Origin: Polyangia bacterium
GTDB taxonomy: Bacteria; Myxococcota_A; Polyangia; Nannocystales; Nannocystaceae
Assembly (NCBI GenBank): GCA_030424595.1
Contig: JAUHWG010000029.1
Span: 62,001-126,000 of the forward strand
Direction of reading: 5' to 3'
DNA length: 64,000 nucleotides
In this document: piece after piece, positions 46,303 through 54,316 of the stretch
Layout of the letters: the number at the start of each line of letters is the position of its first letter
How positions within the stretch are numbered: the first letter of the stretch is position 1
Position numbers and translations under genes: made by a program
The notes under the pieces: model-generated
Told to the model about the DNA's origin: nothing
Database searches by the model: none
The model's input: only the letters and a program-made list of their open reading frames with translations

Positions 46303-47948
46303 TTTGCTTCTACCTTCTTGCCGAGGATGGTCACGTTTCCGCCGCTCCCATCGATCGACACGTCCTTGGCGCTCTTGAGGGTGATCCCGTTCTCATCGAG
46401 GGTGATCATGTTGCCGTTGCTGTCGGCGATGACGGTCGTGCCGGCGCTGTCGTCGAAGACGATGCCCTGTTGGCCTGGGGTCTGGATGTAGGCGACGGGC
46501 TTGGCCTCGTCGACGACGCCGAAGGTGACGCCGGTCTTGCTGACGATCCCCTTGTTGAAGTTGTCGGCGTCGATCGCCTTGAGGGCGTCCGGCGGGGTGT
46601 TCTTGGCGCTGTAGAGCGAGCCCAAGATCACCGCCTGGCGCGGGTCGCCGTTGATGAAGCCGATGATCACCTCGTCGCCGGTCTCCGGCCTGAAGAAGAA
46701 GCCGCGGCCGAGGCCGGCGTCCGGGCTGGCGAGGCGGGCCCAGATGAGCCCCTTGGTCGGATCGATGCTGGGGACCAGCACCTTGACCCGAAAGGAGGCG
46801 GCGGGGTCGTCTTCAAAGCCGGAGACGACGCCGATCTGGAGGCCTTGGATCCCCGGCAGGAGACCGGCGGCGGGCGGCGTGGTGACCTCGCGTTGCTGGG
46901 CGAGGAGCTCCGGAGAGAAGCCGAACTGGAGGTCGGTGGTCCAGCCCGCCTTGGTCACGCGGTGGCGGATGCCGGTGATCGTCGAGGCGCCGGTGAAGCG
47001 CTTGCCCACGCCGACGAGCTCGATCGCGTCGAGGAGCTTGGGCTTGGCGATCCCCGGGATCGAGATCCGACCGCGCACCATCGACATGCGCGCGCGGGCG
47101 ACGTGTCCGTCGGCCCAGGCGGCGAGCTCCTTCGGATCGAGGGGCGCGAGGTGGCGGAGGACGGTGTCCTGGACGCCGAGCGCGGTCGCGATCTCCTCGG
47201 CGTCGAGGTCGCCCATCGGGTTCTTGGCGGGCTTGGCCTCGGTCTTCGCCGTGATCGCCTGCTCCGCGTCGTCCCAGCCGACGCTCTCGACCGCGCCAGG
47301 CTGGTAGAGCCCGTCGGCCTCGACGTCGACGCTGTAGAGCTCGTCCTTGCCGTACTCGAAGGTGTGGGTGGTCGCGCCCTTCGCCGCCACCTCGGCGACC
47401 GTGAGCGCGCCGTCGGTGACCGCGAGGACGAGGCCCTGCGCCTCCGCGCGGGTGAGGATGAAGTCCCAGTCGCTGACGTCGTACTGCACCAGCTGGGGGT
47501 GCTTGGCGGGGGCCGTCGTCGCGACCTTGGTGACCGTCAGGCCGCCATCGCTGGCGATGGTCTGGATCACGTCGGCGTCGCTGCTGTCTACGGGGTGGAG
47601 GACGCTCTTGCGCGGGCGGGTCAGGGCGAGCGCCTTGTCCTTGAGCTCGACCGAGAGGATCGAGCCTCGGCGGCTCAGGCTGAGCCCGTGGCGGACGACC
47701 AGGCCGACGAAGACGACGACGTCGGGATCGTCGCCGTAGCGGAGAGAGACGGTCAGCTCAGCGCCCGGCTCGAAGAAGACGGTGTCGGAGATCGGGAAGG
47801 TCGACGTGGCGAGGTCGCCGTCCAGGAGCTTCAGGCTGCACCGCGGGATCCTGTTGACCTCACGCTCGATGTCCAGCGACATGACCTCGTAGGTCGCTGG
47901 CATGACCTTCTCGGTCTTGTGGCTGATGGTCGCGGTGACGACGGACAT
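46299..47948 (-). CDS. eCIS central spike protein (Afp8/Pvc8; gp27-gp5/VgrG-like)
   Basis: The 549 residues have the two-part spike architecture. The N-terminal half (1-345) is a gp27-like hub (LDIEREVNRIPRCSLKLLDG; VSDWDFILTRAEAQGL). An OB fold follows at about 370-450 (IGVVSGFEDDPAASFRVKVLVP, then GDEVIIGFINGDPRQAVILGSLYS). Residues 455-549 are a beta-helix needle of short repeats (VIADSNGNMITLDENGITLKS). No PAAR domain is fused at the end, so a separate tip protein is expected. It should trimerise and pierce the target membrane. Confidence 0.94.
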   Translation of the reverse strand: MSVVTATISHKTEKVMPATYEVMSLDIEREVNRIPRCSLKLLDGDLATSTFPISDTVFFEPGAELTVSLRYGDDPDVVVFVGLVVRHGLSLSRRGSILSVELKDKALALTRPRKSVLHPVDSSDADVIQTIASDGGLTVTKVATTAPAKHPQLVQYDVSDWDFILTRAEAQGLVLAVTDGALTVAEVAAKGATTHTFEYGKDELYSVDVEADGLYQPGAVESVGWDDAEQAITAKTEAKPAKNPMGDLDAEEIATALGVQDTVLRHLAPLDPKELAAWADGHVARARMSMVRGRISIPGIAKPKLLDAIELVGVGKRFTGASTITGIRHRVTKAGWTTDLQFGFSPELLAQQREVTTPPAAGLLPGIQGLQIGVVSGFEDDPAASFRVKVLVPSIDPTKGLIWARLASPDAGLGRGFFFRPETGDEVIIGFINGDPRQAVILGSLYSAKNTPPDALKAIDADNFNKGIVSKTGVTFGVVDEAKPVAYIQTPGQQGIVFDDSAGTTVIADSNGNMITLDENGITLKSAKDVSIDGSGGNVTILGKKVEAK

Positions 47949-47966
47949 CGGAGGATCCTCGGGGGC

Positions 47967-48677
47967 CTACTTCTCGAAGGGCGGGAAGAAGAGCTCAGTC
48001 CCAGGCTTGAGGTCGCGGAAGTTGTCGAGCCCGTTGATCCGGGCGACGCGGAGGTAGTGGGTCGCGCTGCCGTAGATCGACCGGCAGAGGAGCGGCAGGG
48101 TGTCGCCGCTGAGGACGATCCGGCTGTGGGTCAGGTCAGGCGAGCTCTTGCCGTCGAGGCTCGCCCGCTTGCTCTTCTCGACGTCGGAGATGAAGGTCGC
48201 CTTGAGCTCGGCGCGCAGCGGCTTGCCGTCGCGGCCGAAGGAGACGTAGTTGATGTCGACGCTGTCGAGGCGGCAGTCGAACTTGCCGAGCACGCCGTCC
48301 CCCCACTCCAGGCGGAGGAACTTGGGCTCGTGGATCGCCCCCTCCATGTAGAAGCAGAGCTTGAGGAAGTCGTCGACCTGGGTGGTGACAGAGTCGGCAC
48401 CGCCGCCCAGGAGCTTGACCAGGGCGAAGTCGCTGACCCCGGTCCCGTCGATCACGAGGTCGACGGTGAGGGACTCGGAGCGCGAGTGGGAGTAGCGCGC
48501 CTCGCGGCCGCTGGTGTTGATCCCCTGCAGCTCCTCGAAGACGTTCTGGTGGCTCATCTGCAATGAGCTGGGGTTGTATTGCACCGTGAAGGTGTCGAAC
48601 GAGATGCCGCTGCGCGCGCGGCTCTCCCAGGCGCGGATCGTCAGTCGTTGGAGCTTGAAGAAGGAGCTTAGGCTCAC
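47967..48677 (-). CDS. eCIS LysM protein at the tube-baseplate junction (Afp7/Pvc7)
   Basis: The GTG at 48677 gives 236 residues. The N-terminal 170 residues are a beta-rich domain of the CIS gp53-like type (VQYNPSSLQMSHQNVFEEL; LRLEWGDGVLGKFDCRLDSVDI). A LysM motif follows (HSRIVLSGDTLPLLCRSIYG to DLKPGTELFFPP, about 184-233). Such proteins link tube to baseplate, like phage gp53. The gene starts 3 bp after the DUF5908 gene. Confidence 0.92.
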   Translation of the reverse strand: MSLSSFFKLQRLTIRAWESRARSGISFDTFTVQYNPSSLQMSHQNVFEELQGINTSGREARYSHSRSESLTVDLVIDGTGVSDFALVKLLGGGADSVTTQVDDFLKLCFYMEGAIHEPKFLRLEWGDGVLGKFDCRLDSVDINYVSFGRDGKPLRAELKATFISDVEKSKRASLDGKSSPDLTHSRIVLSGDTLPLLCRSIYGSATHYLRVARINGLDNFRDLKPGTELFFPPFEK

Positions 48678-48680
48678 GGG

Positions 48681-48869
48681 TCATCGCTCCTTGCTGCGCC
48701 GGAGCAGGCGCATGACCTCGGCGACGCACTCGTCGACGAGCGCGTCCTGGTCGCTGCCGATGTTGCGGGTGGCCGCGGCCTTCGCCGCCCTGGATACATG
48801 GGCCTTCGCCTCGTCCGTCGACTTGACGACGACCGCCCGGATCACCAGCTCTTTGATCTCTACGGGCAT
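48681..48869 (-). CDS. DUF5908 small eCIS protein (Afp6/Pvc6 position)
   Basis: The 62 residues start MPVEIKELVIRAVV, the DUF5908 signature, then form a helical tail ending in RLLRRSKER. It is a standard small gene between tube and LysM genes in eCIS loci. Its role is unknown. Gaps of 1 and 3 bp to its neighbours show tight coupling. Confidence 0.88.
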   Translation of the reverse strand: MPVEIKELVIRAVVVKSTDEAKAHVSRAAKAAATRNIGSDQDALVDECVAEVMRLLRRSKER

Positions 48870-48870
48870 C

Positions 48871-49323
48871 TCAGACTCTCATGAGAACGAGCCGTTGATA
48901 GGCCAGCTCGAAGGTGTCGATGACGACGCTGCTCTCGCCGGCGTTGAGGTCCGACGTGGTCCAGCGGACCGGGTACGCCTTGATGCACATCCAGGCGCCG
49001 ATCGGGACCGTATTCTCGTTAAAGAGCATGATCATCACGTTCGACGGGGTCATCGTGTAGAAATTGAGGGCGATGTTAAATTCGATGTTGAGCGGCGAGC
49101 CGACGACCATGCCGCGCTCGAAGGTGATGTTCTCGTGGGTGATCCCGTCCGGGAGCTTGTGGGTGAAGGCGTTTTGGCCGCCCTCGCGGTGGTCGATCGT
49201 GTTGATCGTCGCGCCGAGCCCCGAGACCCGCTGAAAGCGGATGTCGAGCGGGTTCGGCACGACCCCGCCGACGAAGAAGAAGACGCCGAAGCGAAAGCCG
49301 AGAACCAGATCTTCGTAGGGCAT
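48871..49323 (-). CDS. eCIS third tube-family protein (Afp5/Pvc5-like, tube initiator)
   Basis: The 150 residues have the gp19/tube fold pattern: LGFRFGVFFF at the start, FQRVSGLGATINTIDHREGG near 28-47 and IDTFELAYQRLVLM at the end. It is more diverged than the two tube genes before it and lies just upstream of DUF5908 and LysM, the position of Pvc5, which forms the first ring at the baseplate. It is unusually hydrophobic at residues 10-21. Confidence 0.88.
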   Translation of the reverse strand: MPYEDLVLGFRFGVFFFVGGVVPNPLDIRFQRVSGLGATINTIDHREGGQNAFTHKLPDGITHENITFERGMVVGSPLNIEFNIALNFYTMTPSNVMIMLFNENTVPIGAWMCIKAYPVRWTTSDLNAGESSVVIDTFELAYQRLVLMRV

Positions 49324-49344
49324 CGAGGTGTCCGTACTTCTCGG

Positions 49345-49854
49345 CTAGATCAGGCTGCGGAGCGCGTCGTCGAGGCCGAGGAGCGTCGCGACCGCGCCCT
49401 CGTCGTCCTCGGGGAGCTCGTTGATGGTCACGGCGGCGACCCTCAGCTCGAGGGTGTCGACCGCGACATCGTTCGAGCTGGCGTCGAGCCCCGGCGCGTC
49501 GATCTTGACGACCAGCGCCCTGGCGATGTTCCAGGAGACGACCCCCTTGCCGCGGTCGTCGCAGAGGGTGACGGTCATCGACCGCTCGCCCTTCTCTTCG
49601 AGCCACGAGTAGAGGGACTCCGCGCCGCGGAAGACCCCGCGGCGCAGCGTGAGCGAGGAGTACTTCGCGATCATGTACTTGGTGATGTCCTCACCCTCGC
49701 AGTAGGAGAACCCGTGCCGATAGGTCACCGTCTCGAACTCGCGCTGGAGTCCGCTGACCTCTGCAAAGCTCGCGACCGCGCTGCCCAGCGTGACCCTAAA
49801 ATTGTAGGCCATCACCGGGTAGCGAGCCCGCGTCGCTGCGTTCGGCGCGGGCAT
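49345..49854 (-). CDS. eCIS tube protein 2
   Basis: The 169 residues match the tail-tube fold: MAYNFRVTL, FAEVSGLQREFETVTYRHG, LTLRRGVFRGAESLYSW, then GLDASSNDVAVDTLELR, the family ending before a longer helical tail (EDDEGAVATLLGLDDALRSLI). It is a diverged paralogue of the next tube gene (49859-50335), starting 4 bp after it. The two may alternate in the tube or form different rings. Confidence 0.92.
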   Translation of the reverse strand: MPAPNAATRARYPVMAYNFRVTLGSAVASFAEVSGLQREFETVTYRHGFSYCEGEDITKYMIAKYSSLTLRRGVFRGAESLYSWLEEKGERSMTVTLCDDRGKGVVSWNIARALVVKIDAPGLDASSNDVAVDTLELRVAAVTINELPEDDEGAVATLLGLDDALRSLI

Positions 49855-49858
49855 GGGC

Positions 49859-50335
49859 CTAGCTGGCCTCCTCGATCGTGACCCTGTCGGCCATCAGCTC
49901 CATCGACTCGACCGCGACGTCGTTCGAGTTGGCGTCGAACGAGGGGGCGTCGAGCTTGGTCGGGAAGGCGTTGAGCACCTTCCAGCTGACGACCGCGTTG
50001 CCGGCCTCGTCCATCAGACGGACGTAGATGTCCTTCTTCTGGATCTGGTTGATGCGGATGGTGCTGATCCAGCTGTAGAGCGTGGCGATGCTGTCGCCGC
50101 GGACCAGCCCCTTGCGGAGGGTGATGTTGACCCCGCTCCGCTGAGCCGGCATGTAGAGGATCGTCGGCCCGATCTGACCGGACGCCGTCGGGCTCTCCTT
50201 GTAGGTCGTCGTCTCGTGGCTGATCGACAGCCCTGAGACCTCGGAGAAGGCGACGGCGACGCCGTCGATCTCGACCTTATAGTTATAGACGGGGAGCGGA
50301 TATGATGCCTTGATGTCTGCGCTTTGAGTTGCCAT
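49859..50335 (-). CDS. eCIS main inner tube protein (Afp1/Pvc1-like)
   Basis: The 158 residues carry the typical YNYKVEIDGVAVAFSEVSGL start, the YMPAQRSGVNITLRKGLVRGD strand and the FDANSNDVAVESMELMADRVTIEE end. It should polymerise in hexameric rings to form the inner tube that is pushed out on firing. It is 49 bp after the sheath gene, the largest gap in this part of the operon. Confidence 0.94.
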   Translation of the reverse strand: MATQSADIKASYPLPVYNYKVEIDGVAVAFSEVSGLSISHETTTYKESPTASGQIGPTILYMPAQRSGVNITLRKGLVRGDSIATLYSWISTIRINQIQKKDIYVRLMDEAGNAVVSWKVLNAFPTKLDAPSFDANSNDVAVESMELMADRVTIEEAS

Positions 50336-50384
50336 GACCTGTCCTCACGCTGAGAGTATTCGTTGCGGTTGCGCTCGCCGGGGC

Positions 50385-52061
50385 CTAGGCCTCTTGGAGC
50401 TTGTGTGAGAAGCGGAGGACGATGAACTCCGCGGGGCGAACCGCGGCGACGCCGATCTCGACGTTCATTCGCCCCTCCAGGACATCCTGGGGGGTCATCG
50501 TCTTGCCGAGGCCGACGTTGACGAAGTAGGCCGACTCGGCGGAGCTGCCGGCGAGGGCGCCCTGCTCCCAGAGACCGTAGAGGTAGCTCTCGATCATGCC
50601 CTTCACCTTGAGCCAGGTCGTCGAGTCGTTGGGCTCGAAGACGGCGAAGGAGGTCGCCTTCTGGCAGGACTCCTCGATGGTGATGAAGAGGCGGCGGACC
50701 GGGACGTAGCGCCACTCGTTGTCGTTGCCGGCGAGGGTGCGGGCGCCCCAGACCAGCGTCCCCTTGCCGGTGAAGGCGCGGATGGCGTTGATCGACTTGC
50801 CGCCTGTGGCGTCGACGTTGAGGCGCTCCTGCTCTTGGCTGGTGATCTTGGAGACCGGGCCGATGACGGCCGCGACGCCGACGTTGGCCGGCGCCTTCCA
50901 GACGCCGCGGGTGCGGTCGGTCTGGGCGTAGATCCCGGCGATCGCCGCGCTCGGCGCGAGCGTGACCCGCTCGGCCGCGAGGGCGGTGCGGATGCTGTTG
51001 TAGAGCGCGGTCTCCGGCTGCGGGCCGGACTTGATCGAGGAGAGCGTCGTCGACGAGACGCCGCCTCCCTCCGGGGCGACGAGGGTGTTGAAGGTCGAGC
51101 CCAGGGTGTCGAGCGCTCCGCTGCCGTCGCCGGCGACGGTGACGTCAAAGCCGCTGGCGTCGTTCTCCGCGGTCCAGGCGGTCCAGGCGGAGACGACGTC
51201 GGCGCCGGTGAGGTCGCGGACGTTGCCGATCGTCAGCTGGCGGCTGTTCGCGTCGACGCTGATCGAGACCTCCGCACCGGCCTCGCCGAGGGTGAACTTC
51301 GCCTGCGACGAGGCACCCTCCGCGCCGGTGTAGCTGACCGAGACCCCGGCCTCGCCGAAGGTGAGGGTCGACGTGACCGGCTGGTTCGGCTCACCGGTGT
51401 TGATCGTGACGCTCGCCTCGTCGTACGCGCGGGTGATCGAGGTCTGGAGGTAGGGGTGGTAGGCGGCGCCGTACTTGAGGTTGTTGGCGCCGATCCCCGA
51501 GGCGCCGCGGAAGGCGTCGACATCGCCGTCCTTGACGTCCAGGATCGTGAAGCGATCGCCGAGCTTGGCGCATTGGGCGAGGGCCTCGGCGGCGACCGCA
51601 TAGTAGCCGGTGGAGTCGAGGTTGACCGCGTCGGTGAGGACGATGAGGGTCGGCTCATCCTCCTTCTCCAGGAGCGCCAGGCCGTCGCTGAAGTGGGCGG
51701 TCTCGGGGGCGGTCCCGAAGGCGCCGACCGAGGCGACGTAACAGCTGCCGCCGCCGTTCTTGAAGTAGTGGCTGAGGGCGTAGTAGAGGCTCGACTCGGG
51801 GACGTCGGAGCTGGTCCGCGAGATGGAGTCGATCACCCGCGACGAGTCGGCGCCAGCGCTCGTGGTCGAGACGACGTAGTCGCTCTTCTGCGGCCCGCCG
51901 AAGAGCTGCTCGAACTCGAGCAGGGTGCTCAGGCGATGGATCCCCTCGCCCTTCTCGGTGTACCCGAGGAAGGCTGGGATGGCGGTGGACACCTCGGCGA
52001 CCGAGGGCGGGAGGGTTGAGATCTCTTCTACGTAGACACCGGGTGTACGATAGCTCGGCAT
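50385..52061 (-). CDS. eCIS contractile sheath protein (Afp2-4/Pvc2-4-like)
   Basis: The 558 residues hold TPGVYVEEISTLPPSVAEVSTAIPAF at the start and the conserved C-terminal core (YVPVRRLFITIEESCQKAT, 453-470; FEPNDSTTWLKVKGMIESYL, 475-494; GRMNVEIGVAAVRPAEFIVL, 530-549). The sheath surrounds the tube and contracts. An insert at about 215-335, with two similar motifs (LTFGEAGVSVS, FTLGEAGAEVS), makes it larger than the 350-470 residues of Pvc2-4. Only one sheath gene exists here, versus two or three in Afp/PVC. Confidence 0.95.
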   Translation of the reverse strand: MPSYRTPGVYVEEISTLPPSVAEVSTAIPAFLGYTEKGEGIHRLSTLLEFEQLFGGPQKSDYVVSTTSAGADSSRVIDSISRTSSDVPESSLYYALSHYFKNGGGSCYVASVGAFGTAPETAHFSDGLALLEKEDEPTLIVLTDAVNLDSTGYYAVAAEALAQCAKLGDRFTILDVKDGDVDAFRGASGIGANNLKYGAAYHPYLQTSITRAYDEASVTINTGEPNQPVTSTLTFGEAGVSVSYTGAEGASSQAKFTLGEAGAEVSISVDANSRQLTIGNVRDLTGADVVSAWTAWTAENDASGFDVTVAGDGSGALDTLGSTFNTLVAPEGGGVSSTTLSSIKSGPQPETALYNSIRTALAAERVTLAPSAAIAGIYAQTDRTRGVWKAPANVGVAAVIGPVSKITSQEQERLNVDATGGKSINAIRAFTGKGTLVWGARTLAGNDNEWRYVPVRRLFITIEESCQKATSFAVFEPNDSTTWLKVKGMIESYLYGLWEQGALAGSSAESAYFVNVGLGKTMTPQDVLEGRMNVEIGVAAVRPAEFIVLRFSHKLQEA

Positions 52062-52070
52062 GGTCTGGCT

Positions 52071-53150
52071 CTATCCGTTCGCGTTGATGGAGGCGGTCAG
52101 GTGCTTGACGACTCGAAACAGCGACTCCTGTCGCTGTGGGACCTGCTCGACGACCACCTCGCGGGAGGCGTAGTTGGCGAGCGGGGGGTTGGGCAGCGTG
52201 AAGGGCAGGCGCTCGCCGTCGAGGTGGAGCTCGAGGTTTCGCCGCGGGGTCGCGCTGCAGGAGAGGAGGGCGTCCGAGGTGAAGCGCAGGCGCCTCAGCT
52301 CGGGGTAGTGCTCGGCGAGGGCGACCGCCTGGGGGTCGTCCGCGTCGGGGCTCTCGCCGAGGTCGCGGCGGTCGGCGTCGCTGAAGATCAGGGCGTCGTC
52401 ATCGCCGGAGGTGTCGACGATCGTGAAGTCCCCGGACTCGACGTCGGTGACCAGGTAGTAGACCCAGCGGAGCTTGAGCGGGGTGAAGGTGATCGTGAAG
52501 AGGGCCGGCGACTCGCCGAGCCAGGCCGCGCTCTCTCCCGCGAGCTCGACCTCAGCGAAGGCTCCGCTGGGGTGTGAGGGGTCGGTCGGATAGTCGAGGG
52601 AGAAGGCGTCGCCGGCCGTGAGGGCGCTGGTGTCGAGGGTGACCAGCCGGGTCGCGGGATCGTAGGCGACGACGCTCGGCGCCGGATCACCGCCGGCGGT
52701 CAGGTCGGCGAGCTGGACCCCGGCGCGCGGGCGTCCGCTGAGGACGAAGGTCTCCGCGGCCGACGCGGCCTGGGAGATGAGCGTCTCGCTGGCGCTCGCG
52801 CTGCGCGAGCTGAGGGTGAGGGCGCCGCCGGCCGGAGCGTCGGCGTTGCTGTAGACCGGAGCCGCGAGCCCGGCGAGCTCGCTGAGGTCGGAGAAGCGGC
52901 TGAACTCCTCGTCGCGCAGGTAGAGCTCGAAGCGGAGCGTGGACTCGGCCCCGAGGGCGATCAGGGGCGCTCCCTCGCCGTCGACCGGCGCCAGGAGGAG
53001 GAAGCCGTCGCGCCGCTCCTTGAGGATCAGGCGATGGCCGTCGAGGACGCGGCGCGTCCCCGGGCCGAGGCGGAGGGTGAAGTCGGTGCAGCGGCCGTCC
53101 CGGTGATACGGGTGGCGGAGCTGGAGGGCTGCGAGGGGCGCGTACCTCAT
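52071..53150 (-). CDS. eCIS operon protein of unknown function (359 aa)
   Basis: The gene overlaps the DUF4255 gene by 4 bp (ATGA) and ends 9 bp before the sheath, so it belongs to the operon. The protein is beta-rich. Its first 70 residues (LQLRHPYHRDGRCTDFTLRLGPGT, then HRLILKERRDGFLLLAPVD) and last 60 (LRFTSDALLSCSATPRRNLELHL) look like two ordered domains around an Ala/Ser-rich centre. No Afp/PVC protein of this position comes to mind. It has no signal peptide. A cap, adapter or assembly role is a guess from position. Confidence 0.82.
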   Translation of the reverse strand: MRYAPLAALQLRHPYHRDGRCTDFTLRLGPGTRRVLDGHRLILKERRDGFLLLAPVDGEGAPLIALGAESTLRFELYLRDEEFSRFSDLSELAGLAAPVYSNADAPAGGALTLSSRSASASETLISQAASAAETFVLSGRPRAGVQLADLTAGGDPAPSVVAYDPATRLVTLDTSALTAGDAFSLDYPTDPSHPSGAFAEVELAGESAAWLGESPALFTITFTPLKLRWVYYLVTDVESGDFTIVDTSGDDDALIFSDADRRDLGESPDADDPQAVALAEHYPELRRLRFTSDALLSCSATPRRNLELHLDGERLPFTLPNPPLANYASREVVVEQVPQRQESLFRVVKHLTASINANG

Positions 53151-53722
53151 GGCGCGACCGACACCTCCTTCTCGCCGACGCCGTCGCCGGTGGGCGCGAC
53201 GTCCTCCTGGAGCACGAGCATCCGGACCTTGTAGAGAACCGAGGGGTGGTAGGTGGTCCTTAGAGCGTTCCAGATCTCGTTCTGCTCGGCGAAGGCGAGG
53301 GTCGTCAGCTCCATCGTCAGGCGATCGATGTCATCGCTGAGGGCGGGCGAGTTCTGATGGTCGAGCACCCTGTTGGTCTGGAAGTACTCGAGGATCTTGG
53401 AGAGGTAGCTGAGCCCCTTCTCGTACTGCTTGAAGCGGGCGACGAAGAGGACGTGGAGGTTCATTCGGATGTCAGGCTGCACCCGCACCCGGGTGCCGTC
53501 GGCGGTGACCCTCAGGTAGGGGTCGGCCGCCCGGAGGAGCTTCTCCTCCTCGATGTTGATCAAGAGACAGGTGACCGCGCCGAGCTTGAAGGAGATGGGG
53601 TCGAGGTTCTCGCCGTCGATGAAGACGACCTTGTCCTCGGCCTCGCCCAGGGTCTGCCCCGACTGGGCGCAGAGGTGCTCATTGAGCAGATCCTTCAGAA
53701 AGGTGAGGGCGTTGCTGATCAT
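53147..53722 (-). CDS. DUF4255 tail cap protein (Afp16/Pvc16-like)
   Basis: The ATG at 53722 gives 191 residues (a TTG at 53737 would add five). MISNALTFLKDLLNEHL is the typical DUF4255 start. The rest (ISFKLGAVTCLLINIEEEK, MNLHVLFVARFKQYEKGLSYLSKILEYFQ, LTTLAFAEQNEIWNALRTTYHPSVLYKVRML) follows the family closely. Pvc16 caps the far end of the tube and sheath and defines length with the tape measure. Here it is the first gene of the operon. In PVC loci it is usually the last. Confidence 0.93.
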   Translation of the reverse strand: MISNALTFLKDLLNEHLCAQSGQTLGEAEDKVVFIDGENLDPISFKLGAVTCLLINIEEEKLLRAADPYLRVTADGTRVRVQPDIRMNLHVLFVARFKQYEKGLSYLSKILEYFQTNRVLDHQNSPALSDDIDRLTMELTTLAFAEQNEIWNALRTTYHPSVLYKVRMLVLQEDVAPTGDGVGEKEVSVAP

Positions 53723-53788
53723 GGAGTCGAGGTCCAACCAGTGGACTTGCTAGCTAATGCACCTTCGCTCTAGGTCGAGGCGGTTCAA

Positions 53789-53817
53789 ATGTTCGTAGTG
53801 TGGTCAGTGCCTGTCAA
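53789..53817 (-). promoter_or_regulatory. Candidate promoter of the eCIS operon
   Basis: Read on the minus strand, a perfect ttgaca -35 (complement of 53812-53817) is followed by a 17-bp spacer and gaacat (complement of 53789-53794), a poor -10 (3 of 6). The start of transcription would be near 53782, about 60 bp before the ATG. It is a candidate only. Confidence 0.4.
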
Positions 53818-53969
53818 CGGTTGAATCTGCGCTAGATGGCGCGAAAAGAGGGTCCTGCGCGGGGTGTGGGGGCACTGCGATAATTGCCGGGGTGGCGGCG
53901 GACTCCGGACAAAGTCGCCGCTGTGCATAAATGGCAGGTGGCAATGAACGGGGTTTCTCGCCCTTACTG

Positions 53970-53997
53970 TCACAATGTGCGGATGTGGACATTGTGA
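53970..53997. promoter_or_regulatory. Inverted repeat in the divergent region, candidate operator
   Basis: Perfect 9-bp arms tcacaatgt (53970-53978) and acattgtga (53989-53997) are 10 bp apart. It lies about 150 bp upstream of the candidate eCIS -35 box and 320 bp before the kinase gene. The spacing puts the half-site centres 19 bp apart, roughly two DNA turns, which suits a dimeric regulator. Confidence 0.5.
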
Positions 53998-54316
53998 TGT
54001 GCGGGGGCGGCGGTCGTGACTTTCGCGCTGAGCGAGCGGTTGAGAGCGATGAGGTCTGCTGATTTTGCCGACGCGCCGGAGCCCGGACGCTGACGGGGCG
54101 CGTCTCGCCGATCGCGGGTGAGCGAGGCGCAGGTCGCGAGGTCTCGTCCGATCTCCACCGGCCTCCGCCGGTCCGCCGGGCCGGTGACCCCGCGAGCGGT
54201 GCGGATGTTTCGACCCGCGGAGGGCTCGCCGAGATCGCCACGATCCCCCGCGCTCGAGGGGGGAGGAGGAGAGCGTAGGAGGAGGGGGAGGGGGCGAGTG
54301 GACCGGCTCGCCGAAG

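Larger units (their letters stand above)
53723..54316. other. Divergent regulatory region between eCIS and kinase genes
   Basis: This 594-bp region is clearly less GC-rich at 53723-54010 than its surroundings. It contains a candidate promoter toward the eCIS (53789-53817) and an inverted repeat (53970-53997). The part beyond 54060 is GC-rich and probably the kinase leader. No gene is supported in it. Confidence 0.55.

Noticed and set aside
30179..53722. Type VI secretion system
   Set aside because: The spike is VgrG-like, but DUF4255, DUF5908, CIS tape measure, Pvc15-type ATPase and no TssJLM membrane complex point to eCIS.
30179..53722. Prophage or tailocin
   Set aside because: No capsid, portal, terminase, integrase or lysis genes; the operon carries the eCIS-specific ATPase and cap instead.
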